A stretch of DNA of 64,000 bases from Ctenosaura bakeri (GCA_948474755.1 CAOLHI010001036.1:1-64000); one strand, 5' to 3'. Shown: positions 1 to 11,182, counted from the first letter of the stretch. Numbers and translations are program-made. The notes: a model not told the origin generated them from the sequence alone.

Positions 1-200
1 GTTGTCCTCTATGATTTCCTCATGTTTCCTATTGGAAGAAGGCAATGGGAGAAGAACTGACAAAGGAGCAGATTCTGTGTTGAAAGAACAGTTGTGGATA
101 TGCAAATATTTCAAACAAAAACAGCAACATAACAACCCTGAAATACAGAACACCTCTGGCCTCAAGCATGTCAGATAAGGGATGCTCAACCTATATGCTT

Positions 201-259
201 AGGAAAGGAAAGAAGGAAAGGAAAGGAAAGGAAAGGAAAGGAAAGGGAAAAAAAAAAAA
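201..259. repeat. (AAAGG)n microsatellite running into poly-A
   Basis: Pentamer GGAAA repeats about nine times with slight interruption and then runs into about 12 A residues. Simple sequence, possibly the tail of a retrocopy, but I recognise no element body to its left. Confidence 0.9.
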
Positions 260-540
260 CTTCCAGCTACACACTGGATAAGGAGGAAAAGGAAGGGGTG
301 AGACAGGTGTAAAACATCTCTGTTAAAAGGAGTTTCTTTGTCAAAGGCTTTGTTAACTGAGGTATGGCTGCATCCAAATCAATATTTAATATCTATCATT
401 TAGAATTGGGCAGCTCTAGATTGCTGCCTCCTCCTTCTTCAGGAAGTCTTATCACTATTCACACACATAACTTGCTCATTTCTAGTAATAAGTGTCTGTT
501 CCTAGGTACTTCACTTCTTGCTTCTGATGAAGTAGGCTTA

Positions 541-939
541 GGCCATTTCCACACCTTATGTGTCTCCATTGTCATCCTATTGTGATCCCAGCAGTGCCAG
601 CTGGGATGGGAGCGCAATGTGAATGCTTCCCTCCACACCTGGCTGCCTACCTGCAGAAGGGTAGTGCAAGCAAAACGTGCCCTCCTTCTGCAGTGCAGCC
701 TGCCACTTCCTGTGCTGCACTGGGGAAGAAAGCACCAAAATCATGCTTCCTCCCTTTCCATATGGCTGCCAGTGATGGGAGCATCACATGATTGGAGACT
801 ATTACCAATTTTTTTTTTGGTAATGCAATATCCTCGAGCGCAACAGGTGGTACCACAATGATGTCACACGAAAGCATGACTCGCAGACTGCCAGCAATGC
901 ATCCCCATCGCGAGACAGCAACATTGTGAGAAAATGGCC
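541..939. mobile_element. Non-autonomous TIR DNA transposon, family B, copy 1
   Basis: The left end reads GGCCATTTCCACACC and the right end reads GAGAAAATGGCC, which are imperfect terminal inverted repeats. The flanks are TTA on the left and TTT on the right, close to the 3-bp duplications seen at other members. After the TIR the left end continues CACCTTATGTG, matching CACCTTATCTG in the copy at 2272. Both copies carry a TCACATGATTGG block near the right end and a Cys/Trp-rich GC-moderate interior. There is no transposase reading frame. The short reading frames inside (for example 558-791 and 647-877) are not conserved in frame between the copies and are not genes. Confidence 0.7.
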
Positions 940-2070
940 TTTCTCTATGAAAAGTTAAGGTACCAACTTCTTTCTCTCAGTCTAAAGGTGCTACAATATT
1001 CCTTTGCATATTAATCCTGCCTGAAACACATTTTCCCTAGCACTAAAGCATTTGAGGGACAAATCTAATCTCTGAATCAAACTTTCTTATTTTATTTATT
1101 ATTAGTTTATATTTTATTTTATTCCAAATGAAACAATTCACTTTGATGCCAGGACTAAGGACTGTTGTTTGAATCAGCTGGCAAATTTCTTTTTCTATCA
1201 TGCTCAGCAGAAACAAAGTCCTACTTCTCCTCCCTCTCACTTTTTTTTTCTGTGCTCTATTTATACCAAGAACTATAGGCCTCAAAAAAAGTCTTAATAT
1301 GGATTAGGAAACATCTGGAAATGCAGTTACAGTCTCCCTGTAGAAAGATAAAGAATACGTGTCAACTGACAACCCCAAAGGCCACAGACCTTAAAACATC
1401 TGAAGGCTCAACCATGACTCCAGGTGGAGTTTTGGCTTATAGTTTTCTATCAGCAGTCTGGTAAAAAAACAAACATTTGGTTTTGCGAGTCACTAGGAGG
1501 GACACTGGCCTCTCCCAGCTGGCTCGTACTTGACGTAATGCCATTGTTTGCCATCCTGATATTTTGACTGAATGTAGGGGCGGGGGGGGCATTATAGCAG
1601 TGGAATACTACATTCCTATAGTGATGACTGGATATGACAATGGATTTCCCCACCTGGACCTACAGGCTGTATTCTGGTGGGATTTTAGCCAGTAACAAAG
1701 CTAATTATTTTTACAGCATTTGACTAATGAATGACTTTGGAGCAGCAGAAGGAGGGCAACTTCCTGTCATTTGCCAAAGGACTGCTGTGCTGAGGATACG
1801 GAAAGCGCAGATTGATGGGAAGGATTAAGAAGGAGGGAAATCCCTCATGCAGTAGTAATTCATACTAAGCCTAATTTTTATTTATTTATTCATTATTACA
1901 TTTGTGTGTTGCTCCCTTCAAGCATTATGGAGTTTTTGTTTTTTTCAGATCAGAGCTGGTGCATAAGAAGCAGCCATCCTGTGAAAGCTACTTTAATTTA
2001 GTCTCCAGGTCAGCTGTCTAAACATGGCAAGATAGTATAATGGTTTACCTTGAATTAACAACCATCTCAT
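940..2070. other. No gene or clear repeat recognised
   Basis: AT-rich unique-looking DNA with short T and A runs (around 1082-1130 and 1870-1900). No reading frame, RNA gene or terminal repeat pair stands out. Confidence 0.5.
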
Positions 2071-2236
2071 ATTGTACAGTTATAGCACTGTGGTTGACTT
2101 TAGCTACCATCCTTTGGAATCCCGGAATCTGTAGTTTAGTGAGACACTAGAGCTCTCCAGCTGAGAATTCTATATAAACTGCAAATCCCATAGGATGTTG
2201 TTCCAGCACTTTAAGTGGAATCATGGGACAATAGTT
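2071..2236. mobile_element. Decayed palindromic MITE
   Basis: The left half has TTATAGCACTGTGGTTGACTTT followed by CTTTGGAATCCCGGAATCTG and TAGTTTAGTGAG. The right half has the complement-like series AACTGCAAATCCCATAGGATG, AAGTGGAATCATGGGACAATA. This is the same architecture as the well-preserved palindromic MITEs listed below (TGGAATCCTGGG, TTTGCAGTTT and their complements), but the ends are too diverged to define a target duplication. Confidence 0.6.
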
Positions 2237-2271
2237 GAATAGAGTGAAAGGACGTTAGATGGAGAGGCAAA

Positions 2272-2712
2272 GGCCCTTTTTGCACCTTATCTGGTGCCAC
2301 TGGGGTCACCAGGGGATCACACAAGAAACCTTTTCCGAGAGGCACTTGCATTCCATCTGCTTCCCCTCTGCAACAGCTCCATGCTGGCGGGAGGGAAGCG
2401 TGAGCGCTCTGCCCCTTCCTTCTGCAGCGCAACCGGGTACTTTCCCAGGCTGTGCTGGAGGAGGAAGCATGATGGCCACATGTCTGGAACCTCCACACGC
2501 AAGGTAAGTGTGCGTGTGCGTGTGGGGAGGGATATGCGATATGCGATCGTGCATCATTTTCGGCAATGAGCTGAAAATGATATAATGCATGATCATCACC
2601 TACTGGCCTCGGGAGCGTCACATGATTGGGAGGATGTCATGTGAAATGGTCCTCGCAATCACGTGAAGCTCCCGAGGCCATTTCGCAACAGGACTGGCAT
2701 GCAAAAAGGACC
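2272..2712. mobile_element. Non-autonomous TIR DNA transposon, family B, copy 2
   Basis: The left end GGCCCTTTTTGCACC and right end TGCAAAAAGGACC are terminal inverted repeats. They are flanked by a perfect 3-bp duplication AAA (2269-2271 and 2713-2715). Near the right end is an internal hairpin with 24-bp arms (2605-2628 and 2656-2679; GGCCTCGGGAGC pairs with GCTCCCGAGGCC). The body is 441 bp without a transposase frame. The 136-aa minus-strand frame at 2211-2621 covers the element but has no homologous frame in copy 1, so it is treated as chance. Confidence 0.8.
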
Positions 2713-3939
2713 AAAGATTCACTTCCTTGATCAGCCATGATATTTGCTAAGAACAGTTGGGCTGGCCACCACCTCAACATTTTAACTATCGTGCAGGGTC
2801 TGTGAGATTATAAGTCAACTTTTGTGTATGTAAAAGAGGGAGCTAGACACGTGCACCCTATGAAATGTAATGGCTGCACATTCTTCCAAGTAACTAATAA
2901 TTAAGTCATCAGGAAGAATCAAGTGATCCATATTTGTGGTCATAGGACCATGTTGTGATAATGGTATTTGACTTCAGTGGGGGTCATGGTACTTAGAAAA
3001 ATCCAGGAAAAATAAAAGTTCAACTGGAAATTTCCCTCCATATTATTCTTGCAGCTGTCACATCCATGTATCTGTCCCCAGTCATCAAAAAATCTACAAC
3101 ATCCTATCTGAACTGGAATGGACATTTTCCTGCAGTATTTCCAGAAACCTTATGTTTTCGATATTTCTGCTTTTGTCAACATTTGTACTGGTCCCAATTC
3201 TGTGCTCCACTGTGTTGAACTAGGCTGGTGGGAATGCCATCAAGTGGAAACCAAGAAAGAGAGGGAAGAAACTGGAGGACAAGCCCTTGATACAAACATT
3301 CTCAAAACGGAAAAAAAAACTCTTCTGGCAAGTGTGGTCTTTCAGGAAATGTGACGGTACAGATTGTTGAGACTGAACATGATCTAACAGGTGAACAAAG
3401 CAAGAATGTATTCTGTCTTTTGCCAATACAAACAGTGGACTTGGGCAACATCTGTAAGGGCAGCAGTTGGAGTGTAAGAAATATTCTTCTTAATTGTGAT
3501 AACCAATCCTCTGCTGACAAATATGTGGAAGTACCAAACTTATACAAATGAAACAATGGTGTACATTGTGCCTTTCAAATTATACTCTGAGGAACACTGA
3601 GATTTCTTAGAGGCTTATCAGATTCCTTGGAACATTAAAGGAACGTACCATAACTCAGAGACAAAGCAAATATACTGAGTGCAGATGGTCCTACATCCCA
3701 TTGATTTTCCAGAGGATCACTGCTAAAGTAGCACATGATTTGAAAGAGTTGAGATCTTGCTTCACTTCTGGAGCATGGAAAATTTACTGTTTTGAATTAT
3801 AACTGAGGGTAATCTAGCCAGTATGGTCAGTGGCTGGGGAAGCCTGGGAGTTATAGACTGAAAAAAAAACTTTTTTGTATCTCAAACATTGTCAAGTCAG
3901 AGTATAGATACTGGGCAAAAAGCAAACAAAAACTAAACC
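2713..3939. other. No gene or clear repeat recognised
   Basis: Unique-looking sequence. The short frames here (60-90 aa) show no family motif. A weak trace of the dispersed GGTCAGTGGCTGGGGAAGCC-type repeat occurs near 3820. Confidence 0.5.
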
Positions 3940-4249
3940 CAATTGTGACAGACAATTAGGTGGTGTGGGAGGAGAATTCTGTGGATACAGTGAACTGCCA
4001 AAATTAGCCATAAGTGGTCCTGAGAGCAAATCAAGTCTGAATTCTGCCACAGAGCCAAAATAACTAAACTGAGGCTATCGTACATCGGACATATCATGAA
4101 ACAAGATGACTCATTAGAAAAGAGGATAACACTTGGTAAACCAGGAGGGACTAAGAAAAAAAGGAAGACTGCATTATAGGTGGATAAACTCAAGCAAGGA
4201 AGCCAAAGCCATGAGTTTAAAGGATTTGAGGAGGGCTGTTGACGACAGG
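3940..4249 (+). mobile_element. RTE/BovB-like LINE 3' region, copy 1 (5' part)
   Basis: The segment aligns by eye with the better copy at 43680-43960: GAGCAAATCAAGTCTGAATT, AAACTGAGGCTATC, ATCATGAAACAAGATGACTC, AGAAAAGAGGATAACACTTGG and GTGGATAAACTCAAGCA all have counterparts there in the same order. It corresponds to the C-terminal end of the reverse transcriptase frame and is broken by several stops and indels. It is interrupted at 4249 by a MITE and resumes at 4435. 5' truncated, as usual for LINE insertions. Confidence 0.75.
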
Positions 4250-4431
4250 GACTATTTCCACACTACACTGTTACAGTACTATTATTCCACTTTCAACATG
4301 CATTTTAGGGAGGGGCATTTAGAATTCTCAGCCAGAGAGTTCTTTGGCCTCAGTAAACTACAAACCCCAGAATTCCACAGGATGATGAAAGTGGAATAAT
4401 AATATTATAATAGTGTAGTGGGGAAATGGCC
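4250..4431. mobile_element. Palindromic MITE (GGCC-TIR type) inside the LINE
   Basis: A 182-bp element with ends GACTATTTCCACACTACACT and GTAGTGGGGAAATGGCC, flanked by the 3-bp duplication AGG (4247-4249 and 4432-4434). Joining the flanks restores the LINE 3' sequence (GACGACAGGGTGTCTTG), which matches the expected order in the LINE copy at 43585. This is direct empty-site evidence for the boundaries. The interior has paired blocks TTCCACTTTCAACATG and GATGATGAAAGTGGAATAAT. Confidence 0.88.
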
Positions 4432-4434
4432 AGG

Positions 4435-4480
4435 GTGTCTTGAAGATCTCTCATTGATCATATTTCAAAGGCAACTTGAC
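4435..4480 (+). mobile_element. RTE/BovB-like LINE 3' region, copy 1 (3' part)
   Basis: Continuation of the LINE after the MITE: GTGTCTTGAAGATCTCTCATTGAT matches the stretch before the GGGTCACCATAAGTC tail in the other copies. The tail itself is lost here. Confidence 0.65.
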
Positions 4481-4550
4481 ATCAATTAACAATATCAAGG
4501 CAACACTCCGGTAACTCCAATTAATTCAATAGGTCTCATTCAATAGAGAC

Positions 4551-4775
4551 AGCTGGTGTAACATAGAAGCTTGAGTGCTGGACAGCAGCGTTCAAATACC
4601 TGCTCGGTCATAGAAACCCACTGGGTGATTTTGGGCACCTCATATTCTCTCAGCCTCAGAGAAGAGCAATGGGGGGAAAAAATATCTGAATAAAACTGTC
4701 TCTTGTCTAGAAAACCATATGAAAGGGTTGCTATAAGTTGGAGTCAACCTGAAGGCACATAATAGCAACAACAAA
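4551..4775 (+). mobile_element. tRNA-derived SINE, diverged
   Basis: The head GCTGGTGTAACATAGAAGCTTGAG and B-box-like region GTTCAAATACC are followed by the family core (GAAACCCACTGGGTGA, CTCTCAGCCTCAGAGAA) and the tail TTGCTATAAGTTGGAG ... GAAGGCACATAATAGCAACAACAAA. The order is the same as in the seven plus-strand copies in this window. Confidence 0.8.
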
Positions 4776-5102
4776 GTCCAGTTGTTTAGCAACAATTTAC
4801 CTAAATATTCAACAGTTTAGCTAAATACTCAATTTAGCCTATATAGGCTGAATTTTCCAAGGATCTTGATAGGAAAGAATTACCTGTAATTCTTTTATTA
4901 TGACAGCAGAGCATGGGAAACATCTAACTACAGATTCCTACGCTAGCCAGTCTGGCCATATTGGGTGAAGAATTCTGGGAACTGTAATTCAAAATTTAAC
5001 TCTTCCAAGTCATTGTAAAAGCTATAGCATGTGCCTATCTCTCTCTTGGAAATCACTGGGACTTCAGAAAGCTTCACATTAATTAGATTTTGCCCATAAG
5101 CT

Positions 5103-5182
5103 CTTCCTTCCTTCCTTCCTTCCTTCCTTCCTTCCTTCCTTCCTTCCTTCCTTCCTTCCTTCCTTCCTTCCTTCCTTCCTTC
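5103..5182. repeat. (TTCC)n microsatellite
   Basis: About 20 uninterrupted TTCC units. The minus-strand frame over it (4943-5209) encodes a Lys/Glu/Gly repeat and is an artefact of the microsatellite. Confidence 0.97.
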
Positions 5183-5300
5183 TCCACAACAAATAAAGAA
5201 GTGGTCCAACTATAGGTCACTGCGCTTTGTCAGAAAGAGTAGAAAAAGGCACCCTGCCTCAGCTCCTAAACCAAGGTAAGCAGAAATAAGGCCAACCATA

Positions 5301-5640
5301 TTCAAGGATAGCTGTGTTGGCCATGCAGCAAAATAGAAGATCCAAAATCCAGGAAACAGTGGTACACTGATCAGGCCAACTAAAAAATACAAAATACATC
5401 ATGCAAGTTTCACTGGTTTCTTTATTGGGCAAAGATGTTAAAATTCATACAGGAGAACAAGTGTGACAATATTAAAGTCACAGGCCCACATTTTGGCTCA
5501 GAAGTTATTTCCATTGCCAGTTAAGATGGTCTGGAGGTGTATCAGTACAGACAGAGGCCATTCCCCTTCTTGGCCATGTCAAAACTGGGGACAAAGGCCA
5601 GTGAAAGACTGGCAATAAAATTTCATATCCATCAGCAACT
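5301..5640 (-). mobile_element. Dispersed LINE-like 3' end, family D, copy 1
   Basis: Shares many ordered blocks with 59520-59870: GCTGTGTTGGCCATGCAGCAAAATA, TACAAAATACATCATGCAAG, TTCACTGG, AAAATTCATACAGGAGAA, TTAAGATGGTCTGGAGG, CAGACAGAGGCCATTCCCCTTCTTGG, GGGACAAAG, GGCAATAAAATTTCA. The reverse complement has GCATAAAGTATTTT and ends in TTTTGCTGC-like sequence that resembles non-LTR retrotransposon 3' regions, so the strand is given as minus. The class is inferred, not proven. Confidence 0.6.
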
Positions 5641-5786
5641 GCTTTAATTTGCTTCTGCTAATGGCTTTGAAACTTTATTGCCCTTTGTTTCCAGTCCACA
5701 TATGCCAAGAAGGGGAGGGGCCTCTCCCTGCATTGATTTACCGCAAGTTTATCTCAACTGACAACACAAATAACAACTGAGACAAA

Positions 5787-5936
5787 GGCCATTTCTGCAC
5801 TGGATTGTTCTAATGCTATTATTCCACTTTTATTGGAATAATTGCTATTATAATATAATATTATTCCACTTCCACCTCAAAGGCCCCTCCCTAAACTGCA
5901 AACCCCAGGATATAGCAGTCTAGTGCAGAAATGCCC
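5787..5936. mobile_element. Palindromic MITE (GGCC-TIR type), internally deleted
   Basis: Ends GGCCATTTCTGCACTGGATT and TCTAGTGCAGAAATGCCC with 3-bp flank AAA on both sides (5784-5786, 5937-5939). Inside are TTATTCCACTTTTATTGGAATAAT and CTCCCTAAACTGCAAACCCC. The right arm has lost the segment that would pair with TATTCCACTTT. Confidence 0.8.
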
Positions 5937-5939
5937 AAA

Positions 5940-6953
5940 ATGTAGGCCTTTCACTTTAATGGCATCACTTTTTTTGCTCTGTATGATTTTCAGCATCTTT
6001 TTTGGATGAAATGAAGATGGTGAAGTCTCAAAAGTTTTTGTGATGTATTTTGAGTTTTTAGTTGGCTCAATAAAAGCATCACTATTTTGTGGTTTTTGCA
6101 TATGGCTGTATAAGGCCAACCAAGTTATTTTGTCACACGGCAAAAAATCACACATACACCTTTTCTGTTCCATGGCAGTAAAAATGCAATAACTTGCTGT
6201 GCTTTTATGGTAGAAATGGACAACAGTATGAAAGCCACAGATGATTCTCCGATTTCCCCAAGCCCCTTGTGAACTGCAACCTGCTTCCCAACTAGCCAAG
6301 GAAGGAGAGCATACAATGTGCAAAGGGCTGCCAAAGAATAATAAAAGTGGTAAACATAAATGAAGGTTAAAGGCTGTCAATAGCAATTCTATTGTTCCCT
6401 TTTGGAAAGCGTTTCTGGAATCGTCTAAGGTGTGGCCACCAGAAGCCCCTCCCAAAGCTCTGTAAACAGGAAACAGAGGAAGACAGGAGTCAAGCCCAGG
6501 CGGATCCAGAGGCTGCTGCTCAGCAGGAAGCAGAGCACACGAGCACACGTTGTGACGGCTCAGCACACAATAATACGGCGGGAAATGGCTTTTATAAATA
6601 CACCAGGGGTCAGGGACAGGTCTTGGCAAACAATAGAGGAAACAAAGATGGCAGGTTTTGGACACAGACAATCTGATCTGGTTGACAATAGTCAGAGTAG
6701 GAGAAAAGAATGGCAGAACTGCAGCAATACACTTCAGTTGTTCTAATTTCAGAGGCTATTACACAAGTATTGAGTCTGGGTGGAAGCAGATGGCCAGTTG
6801 AATCGTTTTGTCCATCTTGGACTTGATACTAAATTCTTAGTAATAGAGCCACAGGATTCATCAAATCTAAAACCTCACACCAAGCCTTACCAGAATAGGA
6901 AGAGGATCCAGATATCTCAGATGCCTATCTGACCCTTATATATTTTATTCCCT
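5940..6953. other. Unassigned region with the longest open frame of the window
   Basis: Minus-strand frame 5877-6671 (264 codons) is open but partly overlaps the MITE at its 3' end. It shows no signal peptide, domain or composition bias that I recognise. The plus strand has a TATA-like GGCTTTTATAAATAC at about 6587-6601 in a moderately GC-rich stretch (6420-6680), which could be an old LTR or promoter, but I found no paired ends. No gene is called. Confidence 0.35.
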
Positions 6954-7190
6954 GTGTTGTTGCTGTATACCTCCAAGTTCTTTCCAACTTACAGCAGCTC
7001 TAAGGCAAACCAGGGTTTTCTTGGCAAGATTTGTTAAGACGGGGAGGTTGCATTGCCTTCCTCTGGAGCTGAGAGGGCATGACTTGCCCAAGGCCTCCTA
7101 GTATGTTTCCATGGCTGAGCTGAGATTTGAACCCTGGTCTCCGGAGTTTTAGTTTAACTTTCAAACCACTGCACCAAACTGGATCTCTCT
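6954..7190 (-). mobile_element. tRNA-derived SINE
   Basis: Reverse-complement copy: TTGTTGCTGTATACCTCCAAG (tail), AACTTACAGCAGCTCTAAGG, TTTTCTTGGCAAGATTTGTT, GCCTTCCTCTGGAGCTGAGAG, TTTCCATGGCTGAGC, TTTGAACCCTGGTCTCC (B box), TTTCAAACCACTGCACCA (A box side). Nearly full length. Confidence 0.88.
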
Positions 7191-10180
7191 ATTCAGTTCT
7201 GGCACAGCAATTTTCATAAATTTTAAGGGTTTTTAAATGGCAAAGACTTATCAACACAAAGCACTTGCAGTGTTGCAACACCCAGATATTTTATCATAAT
7301 TAGGAATTTCATTATGGCCGTGGCAGTTTGCTTTTGAAAGGTAGTTATTCCAATGAGCCTAATGGAATGTGGAAGCCTAAACGTATTAATTTGTGCTGTT
7401 TGATGCTATGGTTGGACCTGTAGCACAAGTCTCTTTTGGTGACCCCAAAGGAAATGAATATAACTCGAGATAAAACAGGAAAGTGATAGTGTGTTACCTA
7501 TACTTGTTCAGAATGGTTTGTATTTAGAAGGTCAGAAACAGTGGCTTGGACATTGACAAGAGGTATCCTGGCTGCCGGCCACTCTCTTGATATGTTAAAT
7601 GAGGTTAAACCAGTCACCTGCCACCAGTGAAGAATTGCAGGAAACCTCTTCATCAATGTATGACTGTGGAGGAGTGGTTTCAAGGGACAGCGCTGGGGCA
7701 CAAGGATGGGGCAAGGGAAGAGAGGAGGAGGAAGATGATTTCTTTCCTGCAACATTTTCTAAGAATACAAATCCAAGACAAATGGACGTCAGAGTCCTTA
7801 AAAGCACTTGAAGGTATCTCTGTGGCTGTCCGCATTGTGTTGATGAATGAATTTGATCTGTAAGCACATATTTTAGATGCTGACAACAGGAACCTTGGAA
7901 AACTTGTTTACTTTGGGGAAAGGTCCTTAAGAAGGCTATTACAATGTCTGGCTTGGAGCCAAGGCTAATTTCAGCTCAAATCCGAACACAGCAGCATGGT
8001 CCCGGAGCTATCTCCATATCCACTGTTGATTTGCTGATTTCAGGGAGCCCATGCATCTCTGGCAAAAAAAAAAAAAACTTCATAGTTCTCTTCCTCTTCT
8101 TCTTCTACCATCATAAACCATGACCAAAGGATCAAAGGTTTACAGTTCCCACCTACAGATGACTCTGGGTTAACTTCTCATGACATATTGGGTGAAATCC
8201 TCACATTCATATTGAAGAACTGACATTTGACCTGAACATTCAAGGTTTTTTTTTTTTAACTGAGTAAATAGATGCACTAAATCCAGGCTGTGACTCTTTG
8301 AGAGAAGATGAACTCCAATTTCCATCAACCATCAGCTCCAATTGCCTGATTAATGGTGAGGTATGATGGGTGTAGCACCTCATCACTATCTAGAGGATTA
8401 AAGGTTCCCAGCCCCTACACTAAATGAACATTAAATGAACAATAAATGAATATACAGGTGCAGACCATGAGCCAGAAACTGTTACTTATTGAAAGCTACT
8501 GGAAAGCTACTGTTAGATCCTGTCAAATATTCACTATCAATAACAAAATAATTTCTTAGATTTTAAATGCTGTTATTGAATGTTTACTGAAGAGTATTCC
8601 TCCACAGTGGAGTGAGATTGGCATAAAAGCATTGAGTTGGGGCTAATTTCCTTTTGTGGCTCAAATGTAGTATACTAGTTGCAGTTCCCAAAAATTAGGC
8701 TTTCTCAGATCCAATGAAGGAAGGAAATTACTTCACTTTCTGCCTTTCTTTCTTGCACATCAGTATTCTCCAGTCTCTTTTAGCTGTGGATCATGGATGC
8801 TTTGTTTCTGAGTCTCTTGTGTGAATGCTAAAGCTCTCTCCAAAATCAAGTCTCAATGGACTTCAGTGGCCAAATGAGTTTTGTGTTGGAATCATGGGAA
8901 TATCCACAACTGTACTTTCCCAAGCCTATGCAACATTATTGGAGATTTCCCCCAGTTGCCATTGTTATTGGCAATTGTTACTACAACCGCTCCTTAGAGG
9001 TTAAAACTTCACAGCTAGTTTGCACTGGGCATGTGCTGACCATGATCAAATGGGGTTGAATGAGATCTCTGCAGAACTGCCAAGCCCTCTTCCTTTGAAA
9101 CTGTCACTGCCCTTCTTCTGGAAAGGTCTGCTCTCACTGTTGTCCCTGTTAAACACTGCATTTCTCATGAAGGTTACTTAATGGAATTCACATTACCACA
9201 GAGGAAGAAGCATCCATTTGATGCGACAAACTGTGTATGGAATGTATATTTCTCTGCACTCCAGCCATTACCAGTCAGTTCTTGCAAGTGATAAAGGGAT
9301 ATTTAAACAGGATTTTTGTGCTATGCTAACTAAATGGGCAGAAAAGGTAGGTGTTCTTAAGTCCCACTTATGTCAATGGGGCTACCTGGCACAAAGGATA
9401 AAAGAAACATGTGCAGAGATAGACTTTACCCAGCGACAAGACACGGTCACCCACCACAACTGGACATCAGGGCACCAGGGTAGCTTGAAGGCATAGGACA
9501 GGGGCTAAGCCCCCATAGCCAAAGACAAAATGATTGCATTTGTGCTCGCATCTCTAGAGGTTTCAGCACGGCTGTGATCATTTCACATCTTGCTACAGGA
9601 ACATAGCCAGATGTTTCTCTGATCTTGCCCAAAGGACATAGAACAGATATGCAGAGGGGAAGGAGGCTTCAGAGACTGTACAATACATCCAGGGTGGAGC
9701 TGCTGCAGAGAAAGGAAGGGAATACTAACCTCCACAGCACTCACAAAAGGTATAAGGCATACATGCTTGTTTATCCCATGCTTGTTTAGTAAGAACTTTC
9801 AAAGGTATAGAAGACACCAAGTCTCTTTAGCAAGCACGGTACAAAATATAGCCCATGGGGGGAGGGAATGAAAATCTCTCAAATGAGTCAGTGGGCTCTA
9901 TAAAATGCAAGACAACAATGAAAACAACACAGCACTTTAAAGCACATGTACAATGAGGGAAAAAGCCCATCCTGAAAGCATGAATTGCAGAGTTCTCATT
10001 CCAAACGAAATGAAGTATAAGACACGGCTTCTTATCATATCCTTCCACTGTTACCTTAGTTCTGGAGTTGGTGAGACACTACATATATGCAGGTGACAGT
10101 GCACCGCCATGCCTGTTAAAGTATCCAGTAAACCTCTCAATTACTGCCATTTTTTTTTTTAAAAAAATATTTATTTAATT
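7191..10180. other. Mostly unique DNA, no gene recognised
   Basis: No terminal repeats, RNA genes or credible exons. Weak fragments of the dispersed CTCCAATTTCCATCAACC / GGTGAGGTATGATGGG-type repeat lie at about 8310-8395, and there are short poly-A/T runs near 8062, 8248 and 10150. Scattered frames of 60-90 aa are at chance level. Confidence 0.5.
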
Positions 10181-10297
10181 CATACCTGTGAAGGGCGGAG
10201 ACAGACAAGCCTAGTTGGTGCTGGTCAATCACAGCTCAGAGACTGCTGTGAAGGGGAGCTATGGGGGAGAAACGATACAAAACTGAGGCTTGTCTCT

Positions 10298-10308
10298 GAT
10301 AAAAGGCA
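10298..10308 (+). promoter_or_regulatory. TATA-like box in the solo LTR
   Basis: TGATAAAAGGC lies about 110 bp after the LTR start, a normal place for the end of U3. It is a sequence match only; activity is unknown. Confidence 0.4.
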
Positions 10309-10486
10309 GGCAGAGGAGAGATAGCTGGAGACAGGGAATGGATCACAGAGAGATAGGGAAAGATGGTCTGGCAGTAAAGGAAGGCTGTAATAGAGATAGG
10401 CTAGTCAGCTAGAGGGGAGAACTGCATAGGGTTTTGGGGAGCTGTGAATGATTAGTTCAGGGGTTAATGTGTGATCTAATTGTGTA

Positions 10487-11178
10487 CAGTCCTCTCTCCA
10501 CATTTGCAAGTTTGACCTTTGTGAATTTGATTATTTGTGAGATGCACATGTGCCTTGCCTCCTGTTCTCCTCCTTCCATTCCCTTGAGTTTTCCCAGGTG
10601 CAAAGGAGCAAGGCAAGTACCTGGACAAAAGGCCAGGAAATGGAGAGGAGGCAGGTGCACATCTTCCTCCTCCTCTTTGGAGCTCCCCCTCCAATTCCCT
10701 TTCCTCTGGCCCCGGCACTGAGAACTCAAACCAAGGCAAATGGCAACGGAGTGGGGAGGAAGACACACGTTCATGCCTTCTCTCTTCTGGAGCTCTCCCT
10801 CTCATTCCTTTACCTTTGGCCCTGGTGCTGAGAATGCCCACTGAGCCAAAAGCAAGGGAATGACAGAGGAGGGGAAGGCTTGCACGAGCCTTCCTTCTCT
10901 CTTCTGATGCTCTCTCCTTCCATTCCTTTGCTTCTGGGCCCAGTGCTGAGAACTTGCACCAAGACAAAAGGCAAGGGAATGGAGGAGGGAAGGTTTGCAT
11001 GCACCTTCCTCCTCCCATTCCCTTGCTTCTGGCCCCAGCATCAAAAGGCAAGGGAATGGAAGGAGGGAGCCCCAGTAGCAAATGAGAGGGGAGTCATAAG
11101 GGGGAGTCATTTGCAGTTTTTATTCACTTTCATGAGGGTTCTGAGCTCTGAATGCTGGCAAAAATGGAGGGGCCACTA
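10487..11178. mobile_element. Tigger/pogo-like mariner element nested in the LTR
   Basis: The left end CAGTCCTCTCTCCACATTTG and right end GCAAAAATGGAGGGGCCACTA are terminal inverted repeats flanked by TA (10485-10486, 11179-11180), as expected for Tc1/mariner. The left end is related to that of the element at 40743. There is no transposase; the interior is an imperfect tandem array of hairpin units (next entry). The 201-aa minus-strand frame across it is an artefact of this array. Confidence 0.8.
10570..11075. repeat. Imperfect tandem array of ~97-118-bp hairpin units inside the Tigger-like element
   Basis: The marker CATTCCCTTGCTTCTGGCCC or a close variant starts at about 10577, 10692, 10801, 10919 and 11016. 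In each unit it is followed within about 40 bp by a complement-like CAAAAGGCAAGGGAATGG, so every unit can fold into a hairpin. Between them are GTGCTGAGAA and a variable Ser/Arg-rich TCCTCCTCTCTTCTGG block. Confidence 0.75.
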
Positions 11179-11182
11179 TATT

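Noticed and set aside
5877..6671. 264-aa frame as a host gene
   Set aside because: No start context, domain, splice signals or homology that I recognise, and its 3' end runs into a MITE. Kept only as a low-interest finding.
10476..11081. 201-aa minus-strand open frame
   Set aside because: It lies within the tandem hairpin array of the Tigger-like element; its repeating protein pattern follows the DNA repeat and overlapping frames in other registers are also open.
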